Shown here: positions 44,077 through 53,251 of the stretch, piece after piece | Numbering within the stretch: the first letter of the stretch is position 1 | Layout: the number at the start of each line of letters is the position of its first letter | Assembly: GCA_965224525.1 (NCBI GenBank) | Contig: OZ245050.1 | Coordinates: 806,001-870,000 of the forward strand | Reading direction: 5' to 3' | DNA from: Granulosicoccus sp036478565 | Lineage (GTDB): Bacteria > Pseudomonadota > Gammaproteobacteria > Granulosicoccales > Granulosicoccaceae | DNA length: 64,000 nucleotides | Notes under the pieces: generated by a model | The model's database searches: none | The model's input: the letters and a program-made list of their open reading frames with translations, nothing else | Told to the model about the DNA's origin: nothing | Made by a program: the position numbers and the translations under genes

Positions 44077-44799
44077 ATGGTCAACGATATTCAAGGGCTG
44101 GCTGCGACAGGTAAGCTGGGTTCCAGTAAGTTACCGCGTGTGGTTTTGCTATTTGTTATCGTTGATGTTGTTTTATGCCTGGCCTATGTGATTAATTACT
44201 GGGCAGGTCAGCCGTTCGTGAAAATATCAGTGTTGCTGGATCTTGATAGTGAAGACAGTTTTGCATCGTGGTATTCATCCATACAACTATTCTGTATTTT
44301 TGTTTTATACGCAATATTTGTTTTTCATGATTTCAGAAAAAATCGTGAAACGTATGCGCTTGCTCTTTTGCCTGTTGTATTCTTACTCATGTCAATTGAT
44401 GAGTCCTTCCAGCTTCATGAGAGGATAGGCAGTAGAAGTGATGTGCTTCTTTCGAGTGGAACCCGTGCGGGCACAATTTTTCAGGAAACAGGAATCTGGA
44501 TGTTTTTGCTTGGTATCCCCTTTATAATATTTTTTACTGTTTTGGTTTTTCTTGTCAGGAAACAGCTCTCCGAGAGGCCGTCCAGTGTGTTAAGGCTAGC
44601 GGCAGGAATGGCTATCCTGTTAACCGGAGCACTGGGTGTTGAGGTGCTTTCCAACTTCGCCGAGAACGGCCTTTTCATTGCAGAAGTTGTATTGGAAGAA
44701 GGTCTGGAGATGCTGGGCGCTAGCTTGATATTATGGTCTGCCTACGAAGTGGCGGTAGAAAAAGTATATGCAGGTTTCTCCCGGTCCCTGGTGGTGTAG
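44077..44799 (+). CDS. Integral membrane protein of unknown function
   Basis: 240 aa with about six hydrophobic segments (for example VVLLFVIVDVVLCLAYVINYW and ALLPVVFLLMSIDESFQLHE). The SIDESFQLHERIG loop, with acidic and His residues between helices, and EVLSNFAENG look conserved in type and could bind metal or act in catalysis, as in CrmE/alkaline ceramidase-like membrane hydrolases; this is speculative. 40 bp after the CsgG-like gene. Confidence 0.6.
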   Translation: MVNDIQGLAATGKLGSSKLPRVVLLFVIVDVVLCLAYVINYWAGQPFVKISVLLDLDSEDSFASWYSSIQLFCIFVLYAIFVFHDFRKNRETYALALLPVVFLLMSIDESFQLHERIGSRSDVLLSSGTRAGTIFQETGIWMFLLGIPFIIFFTVLVFLVRKQLSERPSSVLRLAAGMAILLTGALGVEVLSNFAENGLFIAEVVLEEGLEMLGASLILWSAYEVAVEKVYAGFSRSLVV

Positions 44800-44805
44800 G
44801 GCCAG

Positions 44806-46017
44806 TTACACCGCGCGCGTCCGAATCTCCAGTTGCCCCGTCAACGTCCGATGCACTGGACATTTGTCGGCTATCTGCATCAATCGCTCGCGTTGCTTGT
44901 CATCAAGCTCGCCGGTCAGGGTAATGTCACGCTCTATGATATCCAGCTTTGCAGTTGCCGCATCACAGCCCTCACAATCCGCTCGGTGTTCGCGGCTGTG
45001 ACGCAGCGTTACCTCGGCATTTTTTAGCGGCCATTTTTTACGCTCTGCATACATGCGCAAAGTCATCGCAGTGCAAGTGCCAACAGCTGCCAGCAGGTGC
45101 TCGTACGGGTCCGGACCTGTGTCCTTGCCACCGACTTCTTTCGGTTCGTCAGCAATCCAGTGATGGCTGTCGCTCAAAACATCAATCATGAAGCGATGGT
45201 CAATTTCGCCAACGCGCACTTCACCGGCAGCCACCGCTGGACGATCAGTGAGGTGGGTATCCTTTAACCAGCGACTGGCCCAGGCAGTAGTAATTTCTGC
45301 GACGTATTCAGCATCGGCGGCACGGCTTAACAAGTGATCGGCATTGTCGAGACTGACAAAGCTCTTGGGGTGTCTGGCGGCGCGATAGATGCGCTCGGCT
45401 TCGTTGATTGACACAACCTGATCAAGCGGGGAATGCAGGACAAGCAGGGCGGGTTTCAGTGTGGCCAGATGATCGCTGGATGTTTGTTTGATGTCGTCGA
45501 GAAACTGCTTGCGAATGGTAAAGCTGCGGCCTGCAAGTGTAACGGTGGCTTCGCCTTTCGACTCTATGGTCTCTATATCACACGAAAACTGTGCGCACAC
45601 ATGTTGTGCGTCGACCGGCGCACCGATAGTGACAACACCAAGGCATGTCGCTACCCGGTGGGCAGCGTTTAACACCGCCGTTCCACCCAGGCTGTGACCA
45701 ATTAACAGGGCGGGTGGCAAACCACGGTGTGCCAGGTGTTCGGCGGCTGCTACCAGGTCGTCTACATTCGATGAGAAGTTGGTATTGGCAAAGTCGCCAT
45801 CACTGTTTCCGAGCCCGGTAAAATCAAAACGCATCACGGCGTAACCGCGTTTAACCAGGGCGCGTGAAATACGCGAAGCGGCTGCTATATCCTTGCCGCA
45901 GGTAAAGCAGTGGGCAAACAGGGCGGTTGCACGTACTTCACCATCGGGCGTTTCGAGCAAGGCTGACAAACTATTCCCGTCGTGCCCCTCGAATGTGAAT
46001 TTTTCGCGTTGTGGCAT
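44806..46017 (-). CDS. Alpha/beta hydrolase-OsmC fusion protein
   Basis: 403 aa. Residues 1-255 are an alpha/beta hydrolase (nucleophile in LLIGHSLGG, acid near HSPLDQVV, His in DNADHLL). Residues 270-403 are an OsmC-like peroxiredoxin domain with the two redox cysteines in VGTCTAMTLRMYAERK and IADKCPVHRTL. OsmC proteins reduce organic hydroperoxides; the fused hydrolase may release fatty-acid hydroperoxides from esters. This fusion is known in many proteobacteria. Confidence 0.9.
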   Translation of the reverse strand: MPQREKFTFEGHDGNSLSALLETPDGEVRATALFAHCFTCGKDIAAASRISRALVKRGYAVMRFDFTGLGNSDGDFANTNFSSNVDDLVAAAEHLAHRGLPPALLIGHSLGGTAVLNAAHRVATCLGVVTIGAPVDAQHVCAQFSCDIETIESKGEATVTLAGRSFTIRKQFLDDIKQTSSDHLATLKPALLVLHSPLDQVVSINEAERIYRAARHPKSFVSLDNADHLLSRAADAEYVAEITTAWASRWLKDTHLTDRPAVAAGEVRVGEIDHRFMIDVLSDSHHWIADEPKEVGGKDTGPDPYEHLLAAVGTCTAMTLRMYAERKKWPLKNAEVTLRHSREHRADCEGCDAATAKLDIIERDITLTGELDDKQRERLMQIADKCPVHRTLTGQLEIRTRAV

Positions 46018-46049
46018 GGTGATTGTTCTGTTCGGCGTGAGAGTACTAA

Positions 46050-46682
46050 CTAAAGCGCGTCGGCGGATTCAATTATCTTGCGCAAGGTCGGCATGACATG
46101 CTTAACCAGTGCAGGTTGTGCGGCAGCTGTCGGGTGTACACCATCGCGCTGAAAATTGGCTCGGTCATCGGCGATGGGTTCCAGAAAAAATGGCACAAGC
46201 TCGCTGTCACTGGCGTCTGCGGCATGCTGAAAGGCATCGCGAAATTTTTGTGTAAAGGCGGCACCGTAGTTGGATGGAATCATCATCCCCAGCAGCAATA
46301 CTTCCGCGCCAGCCTGGCTTGCAAGCTTGGCCATGCTTGCCAGATTGCTTTCCAGTTCCCCGGGCGGATAGCCGCGTAGCCCGTCGTTGCCACCCAGTTC
46401 TATCACGACAAGGTCAGGCTGAAAACGTTCAAGTGCATCGGGTAATCGACGCAGGCCGCCTGCCGACGTATCACCGCTGATGCTGGCATTGATGAATTCA
46501 ACTTCCGGCATATCTGCTGTTAATTCCAATTCTGCCAGATGAACCCAGCCTTCGTCGATTGCCAGGCCGGCGGCGGCGCTGATGCTGTCTCCGACAATCA
46601 ACACGGAATAGGCTGATGAGTGACCGGGGACAGCCAGCAGCAGCAGGGCTATCAGGCTGCCTGCGTGAATAGGAAATGTCAT
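46050..46682 (-). CDS. tesA: TesA-like multifunctional thioesterase/lysophospholipase
   Basis: Periplasmic SGNH hydrolase of 210 aa. Signal peptide (GSLIALLLLAVPGHSSA), block I GDSISAAAG with the nucleophile Ser, block III GGNDGLRG and block V DGVHPTAAA with the Asp/His pair. ATG 46682 (AGGA 10 nt upstream) is chosen so that the signal peptide starts the protein. Divergent from ybbA, the E. coli arrangement. Confidence 0.9.
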   Translation of the reverse strand: MTFPIHAGSLIALLLLAVPGHSSAYSVLIVGDSISAAAGLAIDEGWVHLAELELTADMPEVEFINASISGDTSAGGLRRLPDALERFQPDLVVIELGGNDGLRGYPPGELESNLASMAKLASQAGAEVLLLGMMIPSNYGAAFTQKFRDAFQHAADASDSELVPFFLEPIADDRANFQRDGVHPTAAAQPALVKHVMPTLRKIIESADAL

Positions 46683-46925
46683 GTTGTTTGTTTCCTGATT
46701 AGCCTCTGATCCAGGGCTGTAGAGGGGCACCGCCGCCTGGAATAACCTTTATACAGTGTGACGTACTGACCTGCCTGCCTTTATATGTCACTGTACACAA
46801 GTCCCGGCACAGCCAGCCGGACTTTGCACCTGGTGTTGTATTCCCCTGTGACTCGAAGATCCGAGGGAACCAAACTCCGGTGCGACAATCCCTGTATTTT
46901 CAACACATAGACCAGCCACGAGACC

Positions 46926-47651
46926 TTGAGTTCATTGGATACCATAGTTCAGAGCGCAAATTCCACGACCGCTGCTACAAGTCAGGCAGTGCTTGTGGGT
47001 CGGAAGATAGAAAAAAAGGTCAGCGGTCCGGATGGAGAGCTGGTCATCCTGAGTGCGCTGGATATTGAGGTTTTGGCGGGTGAGGCGGTTGCTATCGTTG
47101 GGCCTTCTGGCTCTGGCAAATCGACACTATTGGGTTTGCTGGCGGGTCTGGACACACCCACGGCCGGTGGTGTTGAGCTGCTCGGGCAGAACCTGAGCGA
47201 ACTTGATGAGGATTCGCGGGCCCGACTTCGCGCGGGCCGGGTCGGCTTTGTTTTTCAGAGCTTTCAATTGCTGCCCGGATTGAGTGCATTGGAAAACGTC
47301 ATGCTGCCGCTGGAGCTATCCGGTCTGTCAGATGCAGCGCCGCGTGCCAGGGCCATGCTGGTGCAAGTCGGCCTGGATCATCGCAGCGCTCATCAACCGT
47401 TGCAATTGTCTGGCGGTGAGCAACAACGGGTGGCATTGGCGAGAGCTTTTGTCTCTGAACCTGCATTGCTGTTTGCCGATGAACCGACCGGCAACCTAGA
47501 CAGTGAAACCGGAACCCGAGTTGTTGACTTGATGTTTCAGCTGCGTGAACAGCAAGGCTCGGCACTGGTACTGGTTACGCACGACCAGCAGCTTGCGCAG
47601 CGCTGCGACCGTCGTTTGAGCATGCACCAGGGGCGGCTGGTCGACACATGA
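46926..47651 (+). CDS. ybbA: ABC transporter ATPase, YbbA type
   Basis: 241 aa ATPase. Walker A GPSGSGKST, Q-loop FVFQSFQLLPGL, signature LSGGEQQR, Walker B LLFADEPTGNLD, switch His in VTHDQQL. It belongs to the MacB/LolD-like mechanotransmission branch and serves the YbbP permease encoded next, overlapping by 4 bp. The start is TTG 46926 with GAG 5 nt upstream; no ATG is available before the domain. Confidence 0.9.
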   Translation: MSSLDTIVQSANSTTAATSQAVLVGRKIEKKVSGPDGELVILSALDIEVLAGEAVAIVGPSGSGKSTLLGLLAGLDTPTAGGVELLGQNLSELDEDSRARLRAGRVGFVFQSFQLLPGLSALENVMLPLELSGLSDAAPRARAMLVQVGLDHRSAHQPLQLSGGEQQRVALARAFVSEPALLFADEPTGNLDSETGTRVVDLMFQLREQQGSALVLVTHDQQLAQRCDRRLSMHQGRLVDT

Positions 47652-50146
47652 ATCTCCAGCAACAGCTGAGATTTGCTGTACGTTCGTTTGGCCGTGACTT
47701 GCGGGCGGGCGAACTGCGTGTGCTGGCGCTGGCTTTACTTGTGGCGGTTGCATCGGTCACAGCGGTCGGGTTTTTTACCGACCGTATAGGCCGAGCTGTC
47801 GAGCGGCAGGCGGGCGACATCATTGCTGCAGACCTGATGGCCACATCCGGGCTGGTCTTGCCGGAAAGCGTTGCGCTCGCTGCCAACGACAGGCTGCTTG
47901 AAACTGCACACCACACGCGCTTCCCCAGCGTGGTAATCAATGCGGACGATGAATCACAGCTGGTATCAGTCAAAGCCGTGAGTGAATCGTATCCGCTGCG
48001 CGGTACCTTGCAGATAGCGTCGCTGGATTCTCTGGATACAGTCGAATCTGTCAGCCGTCGCGCCCCGGAGTCGGGCACCGTCTGGGTTGACCCCCAATTG
48101 AAATCTGCACTCGCACTTGAGGCAGGAGACATGCTGACGCTGGGAGAGTCCGAATTTACCGTCAGTCATGTCATTCTGTTTGAACCGGATCGTGGTCAAA
48201 CCTTGTTTGCATTTGGACCGCGGGTGATGATGAACGAGAATGATCTGGATGCATCCGGTTTGCTCGGCCCTGGTAGTCGCGCACAGTTTGCGTTGTTGAT
48301 GACAGGTGATCCTGCAATGCTCGACGACATGCGTGACTGGATAAACAGCAATCTGGCCGGTGAAGTTCAAGTGCAGGCTGCGCGCGATGGCAGTCCACAG
48401 ATGCAACGCGCTCTTGACCGGTCACAACGCTTTCTGGGTTTGGCCTCTGTGGTAACTGTGTTGCTTGCCGGAGCGGCAATCGCACTTGCGGTGCGGTACT
48501 TTGCCTTACGGCAGGCAGATGCCAGCGCAGTCATGCGTACGCTTGGCGCCAGCCGTCGTGAAGTTGTTGTCTGGTTGAGCTTGCGTTTGGCATTGATCGC
48601 AACAGTTGCCTCCCTGGCAGGCATAATCATCGGCTATCTGGCGCAAATGGTGTTGGCGAATATGCTGGCAGAGTGGTTTGAATTCAGCTTACCTGCCCCC
48701 GGGATTATGTCGCCTGTCATCGGCGCGTTAACCGCCTTTATTGCCCTTGCCGGGTTCGGCTTGCTGCCGGTTATACGGGCCGGACGTGTACCCGTAATGC
48801 GGGTTTTGCAGCGCGACTATTCAACCCTTGATGGCGGTTCATTGGTAGCGGTATTACTCGGTATGGTGGCAACCTATGCGGTGGTATTCCTTTTGTCGCG
48901 TGATGCGCTGCTTAGCGCTATTGTCGTCATCGGTGTTGTGGTCATGTTGTCGGTGTTTGGTTTGTTCGGACGGTTCATGATAGCCGGAGTTCGTCGACTT
49001 GCCGGTGCACGCTATCGCCTGAGCGTAGCGGGGCTGGAGCGGCGTGCAGCCAGCAGTATTGTGCAGTTGGCCGCTTTTGCCATGGGTATCATGGCGCTGC
49101 TGTTGATAGCGATAGTACGGGTGGATTTGCTAGCTGCCTGGCAACAGGATTTACCGGAAAATGCGCCCAATGTATTTGTCGTGAATATACAGCCGGATCA
49201 GGTTGAAGGTTTTGCGAGTCTGCTGAAGTCGCAAGGTATCGAAACAACCGGAATTCACCCGATGGTACGGGCTCGACTGATAGCACACAATGGTGAATCT
49301 GTACTGGGAGATTCTGCCAATGAGGAACAGCAGCGTCGCTCACGACGAGAATACAATCTGTCCTACTCGAATTCCGTGCCGCAGAACAACAAAATTATTT
49401 CCGGTGATTGGTGGGCAGAGGACGGCAGTGCGCCACCGCTGATGTCCATTGAGCTGGAATGGGCAGAAGAGCGCGGCTTTGCGCTGGGCGATACTTTAAC
49501 TTTCAAGATAGCGGGTGTTGAACGCACTGCTACTGTTGCAAACTGGCGCGAAGTAGATTGGGAATCTTTCCAGGTAAACTTCTTTGCGCTCGGAACCCCT
49601 TCCATGCTGCAGGACATGCCTGCAACATTTGTCACCAGTTTTCATATTGATGGTGATTTTGTCTCGGCCACAACTGGCTGGGTGCGTGAATTCCCGGGTA
49701 TTGCAACAGTCGATATCGGTGCCATCATCATGCGCATAAAAAGCTTGATGGATCGAGCCTCGCTGGCAATTGAATATGTCTTTCTGTTTACCCTGCTGGC
49801 TGGTTTCTGTGTGTTACTGGCTGCAGTACAAAGTAGTCAGGCGGAACGCATCCGTGAGTCTGCGTTGTTACGCGCGCTTGGTGCATCGCATAGACAGATT
49901 CGCCATGCGGTAATTGCCGAGTTTGCCATTCTTGGCGCAATCGCCGGTTTGCTTGCCGCCTGCTTTGCGACGGCCATTGCCTGGTCATTGAGCCACTACG
50001 TTTTTGAATTGCCGTTTTCCCTGAATATATGGCTGTGGTTGCTTGCCGTGCTCGGTGGCGCTGCAGGTATCAGTGCAGCTGGTTATCTGGCCACGCGTCG
50101 GGTATTGCATACGCCACCTGTAGTGGCTCTGCGGCACGCTTCATGA
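47648..50146 (+). CDS. ybbP: YbbP-like FtsX-family permease
   Basis: 832 aa inner-membrane protein with ten predicted helices: one at the N-terminus, then FtsX-type bundles near 265-440, 470-500 and 690-825, with periplasmic domains between. Repeated segments RQADASAVMRTLGASRREV and RIRESALLRALGASHRQI are the coupling helices of two FtsX units. With YbbA it is thought to extract hydrophobic compounds or lipids, in line with the linked TesA esterase. Confidence 0.9.
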   Translation: MNLQQQLRFAVRSFGRDLRAGELRVLALALLVAVASVTAVGFFTDRIGRAVERQAGDIIAADLMATSGLVLPESVALAANDRLLETAHHTRFPSVVINADDESQLVSVKAVSESYPLRGTLQIASLDSLDTVESVSRRAPESGTVWVDPQLKSALALEAGDMLTLGESEFTVSHVILFEPDRGQTLFAFGPRVMMNENDLDASGLLGPGSRAQFALLMTGDPAMLDDMRDWINSNLAGEVQVQAARDGSPQMQRALDRSQRFLGLASVVTVLLAGAAIALAVRYFALRQADASAVMRTLGASRREVVVWLSLRLALIATVASLAGIIIGYLAQMVLANMLAEWFEFSLPAPGIMSPVIGALTAFIALAGFGLLPVIRAGRVPVMRVLQRDYSTLDGGSLVAVLLGMVATYAVVFLLSRDALLSAIVVIGVVVMLSVFGLFGRFMIAGVRRLAGARYRLSVAGLERRAASSIVQLAAFAMGIMALLLIAIVRVDLLAAWQQDLPENAPNVFVVNIQPDQVEGFASLLKSQGIETTGIHPMVRARLIAHNGESVLGDSANEEQQRRSRREYNLSYSNSVPQNNKIISGDWWAEDGSAPPLMSIELEWAEERGFALGDTLTFKIAGVERTATVANWREVDWESFQVNFFALGTPSMLQDMPATFVTSFHIDGDFVSATTGWVREFPGIATVDIGAIIMRIKSLMDRASLAIEYVFLFTLLAGFCVLLAAVQSSQAERIRESALLRALGASHRQIRHAVIAEFAILGAIAGLLAACFATAIAWSLSHYVFELPFSLNIWLWLLAVLGGAAGISAAGYLATRRVLHTPPVVALRHAS

Positions 50147-50153
50147 TACGCCC

Positions 50154-52331
50154 GTGAAACACGCTTTCAGGACAGATGAGGCTTCCTTCAGTTCGCCGGA
50201 AAAAGCTGCTTCCTGGTTGTCAGCCGAGTGCACACGCACGCAAGCTCTGATCATCCGTCGCGCAGTCGACTTGCATTGGGCAGGGCGGTCTGAAAAAACG
50301 CATTATCCAGATCCTTTATACGTCGCTGCGCAGTTGAAGGATATGCGCGCAGATGTGCCGACTATCGTATCCGCACTATTGGGCAATGATGTGTCTGCAC
50401 AGCTGCACACGATTGAGCAGATACACGATCAATTTGGCGAAGAGTACGCAAAGCTTGTTGCCGGTGTTCGATGGTTGAACGAACTGACAATCAGTGGAGA
50501 GGAATCCATTCTGCAGGCAGAGCACAGGGATCAGGCTGAATCCTTGCGGCGTATGGTGCTGTCGATTGTCGACGATATCAGGGCTGTGTTGGTCAAACTG
50601 GCTTATCGAGCACAGCGATTGTATCGCTATGCCCGGTCGGACAGTTCGCTTCGAGAGCCGGTAGCCAGGGAAACGCTGGCTATTTATGCCCCATTGGCTA
50701 ATCGTTTAGGTCTTGGGCAGCTTAAATGGGAGCTGGAAGATGTCGCCTTTCGGATTGTTGAGCCAGCTGCCTACAAGCGCATTGCTTCGGCTCTGGAGGA
50801 GAACCGTACAGCGAGGGAAAGTTACATTGATTCATTTGTGATTGATTTACGCGCTCGCATTACAACACAAACCATCATCGGTGCATCCGTATTTGGGCGA
50901 CCCAAGCACATTTACAGTATCTGGAAGAAAATGCGTGCAAAGCAATTGGAGTTTTCCGGATTGTTTGATGTTCGTGCAGTTCGCGTATTGGTAGATGATC
51001 TGCAGCAATGTTATAGCGTACTGGGCATTGTCCACAGTACCTGGCAACCCATCACACGAGAATTTGATGACTACATAGCTAATCCCAAGGAGAATGGCTA
51101 CCGATCGTTACATACTGCTGTTATCGGCCCTGGCGGTAAGCCGGTAGAAGTACAGATTCGTACACGTGACATGGATGAGCACGCAGAGAACGGTGTGGCT
51201 GCTCACTGGGCCTATAAGGAAGGAGAATCAGTGGACCGCTCACTGCAAAAAAACATCAATGCACTCAGACAGCTGCTGGATGACAACGACGACGAGCAAC
51301 TGCTAGAGGGTTTTTCGCAGCATATCGATTCGGAGCGCGTGTATGTTTTTACGCCGAAAGGGGAGGTTATTGACCTGGTTGCAGGTGCGACCCCTCTGGA
51401 CTTCGCATACCACATCCATTCAGAAGTTGGTCATCGTTGTCGTGGTGCTAAAGTCAATGGCAGTATTGTCACCCTGACCTATCATCTACAGCACGGCGAT
51501 CAGGTTGAAGTGCTGACGACACGCGAGCCCGCTCCGAGTCGAGACTGGTTGAACAAATCGCTTGGTTATCTGAATAGCGGTCGGGCAAGGGGTAAGGTAC
51601 GAGCCTGGTTCAATACCCAGGATCATGAACAGCACCTGTTGGATGGTCGTGCCATCCTGGATCGAGAAATCAAGCGACTGAAAGCGCATGCCGTGTCGAT
51701 TGACAAAGTGGTGCAGCGTTTAAAATTCGACAAACCAGCTGACCTGTTTGCCGCTATCGGCCGTAACGAAATCAGCATGCCGCAGATAGTTGGAGCAATC
51801 GACCACCTCTCTGCCCCGGTTGTCGATGCGCCAGTGCTGGTTAAAAAACCTCGCCTCCAAGCAGCTCGGCCTGGCGAGATCAGTGTTCGTGGTGTCGGTA
51901 ACCTGCTGACTCAAGTGGCCAGCTGTTGTCAGCCAGTGCCCCACGATGCCATCGTTGGCTTCATTACGCGCGGCAAAGGCGTCAGCATTCATCGTGCAGA
52001 TTGCAATAACATTCTGAATCTGAGGGACGAAGAACAGGAGCGGCTTATCGAAGTTGACTGGGGAACAGAGGGTGGTATCGATACCCGTAGCCGCTATCGG
52101 GTGGATATATGTGTTCGGGCGTTCGACCGAACCGGATTGTTGCGCGATGTGTCGACCACACTCGCCACACTGGACGCCGACGTAGTCGCAGTTAATACCG
52201 TGAGTGATGCAGCCGAACAGACAGCCGATATGAAAATCGGTTTAATGGTCGTTAATATGAAAGAGCTGGCTGTCATCATGGATCGCGTGCGCCAGTTACG
52301 CAATGTACAGACTGTTGACCGGGTTATTTGA
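50154..52331 (+). CDS. relA: GTP pyrophosphokinase RelA (ppGpp synthetase I)
   Basis: 725 aa, normal for RelA. The N-terminal hydrolase-like domain lacks the HD pair (ALLGNDV in its place), so it should not degrade ppGpp. The synthetase domain has GRPKHIYSIWKKM and the EFDDYIANPKENGYRSLHT segment with the RelA-type ExDD-like acidic motif. TGS domain (VYVFTPKGEVIDL), a CCQPVPHD zinc-finger region with a late Cys, and a C-terminal ACT/RRM domain follow. GTG start 8 bp after ybbP. Makes (p)ppGpp on stalled ribosomes. Confidence 0.94.
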   Translation: MKHAFRTDEASFSSPEKAASWLSAECTRTQALIIRRAVDLHWAGRSEKTHYPDPLYVAAQLKDMRADVPTIVSALLGNDVSAQLHTIEQIHDQFGEEYAKLVAGVRWLNELTISGEESILQAEHRDQAESLRRMVLSIVDDIRAVLVKLAYRAQRLYRYARSDSSLREPVARETLAIYAPLANRLGLGQLKWELEDVAFRIVEPAAYKRIASALEENRTARESYIDSFVIDLRARITTQTIIGASVFGRPKHIYSIWKKMRAKQLEFSGLFDVRAVRVLVDDLQQCYSVLGIVHSTWQPITREFDDYIANPKENGYRSLHTAVIGPGGKPVEVQIRTRDMDEHAENGVAAHWAYKEGESVDRSLQKNINALRQLLDDNDDEQLLEGFSQHIDSERVYVFTPKGEVIDLVAGATPLDFAYHIHSEVGHRCRGAKVNGSIVTLTYHLQHGDQVEVLTTREPAPSRDWLNKSLGYLNSGRARGKVRAWFNTQDHEQHLLDGRAILDREIKRLKAHAVSIDKVVQRLKFDKPADLFAAIGRNEISMPQIVGAIDHLSAPVVDAPVLVKKPRLQAARPGEISVRGVGNLLTQVASCCQPVPHDAIVGFITRGKGVSIHRADCNNILNLRDEEQERLIEVDWGTEGGIDTRSRYRVDICVRAFDRTGLLRDVSTTLATLDADVVAVNTVSDAAEQTADMKIGLMVVNMKELAVIMDRVRQLRNVQTVDRVI

Positions 52332-52360
52332 TAAAAGTTAGTCGCCAGGGCCTGGTATTC

Positions 52361-53245
52361 TCATGGATAACTGGGGTGTATCCTGTCGGCTCGTTCTTGC
52401 AGCCATTTTTCTATCAGTGGCCACACATCCTTCGAAGCGTTTCGCGAGGAAATAATACGCGCATGGGAATAGTCTTCCAGAAAGCCTGTTTCAATACCGC
52501 ACAATTGAAATGTCTTGTCATTGCCGCCATAGCAATCAAATAAATGTGCGCAGCCCGCTAGTGGCGCGATAAAGCGATCTGCAGTTGCGGCAAGCATCAG
52601 GCAGGGAATCTGCAATTCAGACAGTTTTAGTTCGTAGTCGAAGCCGTCCTTGCCTAACCAGCGTCCGCTGAGATTCCATCGATACCATTGGCGCATAACA
52701 GGGGAAAATTCATCTTCTGGCCCCAGTTTGAGTAGCTTGCCAGGTGCCGTTCCAAGCAGTGAGGTGAAAAATGCTGCAAACCGAATACCTAACTGATTGC
52801 CGATATTTTTGGCCGCATGAGTTGCCTGGCTGGCCAGCGTGACAATATGACCTATAGCGCAATGAGCTTGTGGATTGCGCGCTAGATACATCAATATTGC
52901 AAGTCCTCCTCCGCTGTGGCCAACCCAGGTGATTGGCTGGCCCGGATAGCATTTTTTTATATATTCTATTGTTGCCTCAGTATCCTGAAGACACATGGAC
53001 TCGAAGTCAGGTTCGATTGTAGGTTGGTCACTCAATCCGTGACCCTGGAAATCCATGATCCAGCTGTCATAGCCACTGTTGGCGATATGCTGTGCCAGGC
53101 CGCAGCATGTACGATGATTCGAAAAAGTACCGTGGGCAAAAACCACTGGCCCGCGCGAAGGTTGTTGGGCCGGAATATGTGTCAGAGCCAGTCGAGCACC
53201 CGAAGTGTTATGTATGAAATGCTCGGGCCAGGAGAAACGTGCCAT
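52361..53245 (-). CDS. Alpha/beta hydrolase
   Basis: 294 aa. Nucleophile elbow WVGHSGGGLAI, oxyanion region FAHGTFSNHRT, acid in AATADRFIAP, His in DYSHARII. The fold and insert (FSPVMRQWYRWNLSGRW) resemble esterases or lipases acting on hydrophobic esters. It starts 6 bp after the radical SAM gene and is probably co-transcribed with it; no signal peptide. Substrate unknown. Confidence 0.82.
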   Translation of the reverse strand: MARFSWPEHFIHNTSGARLALTHIPAQQPSRGPVVFAHGTFSNHRTCCGLAQHIANSGYDSWIMDFQGHGLSDQPTIEPDFESMCLQDTEATIEYIKKCYPGQPITWVGHSGGGLAILMYLARNPQAHCAIGHIVTLASQATHAAKNIGNQLGIRFAAFFTSLLGTAPGKLLKLGPEDEFSPVMRQWYRWNLSGRWLGKDGFDYELKLSELQIPCLMLAATADRFIAPLAGCAHLFDCYGGNDKTFQLCGIETGFLEDYSHARIISSRNASKDVWPLIEKWLQERADRIHPSYP

Positions 53246-53251
53246 GAATCC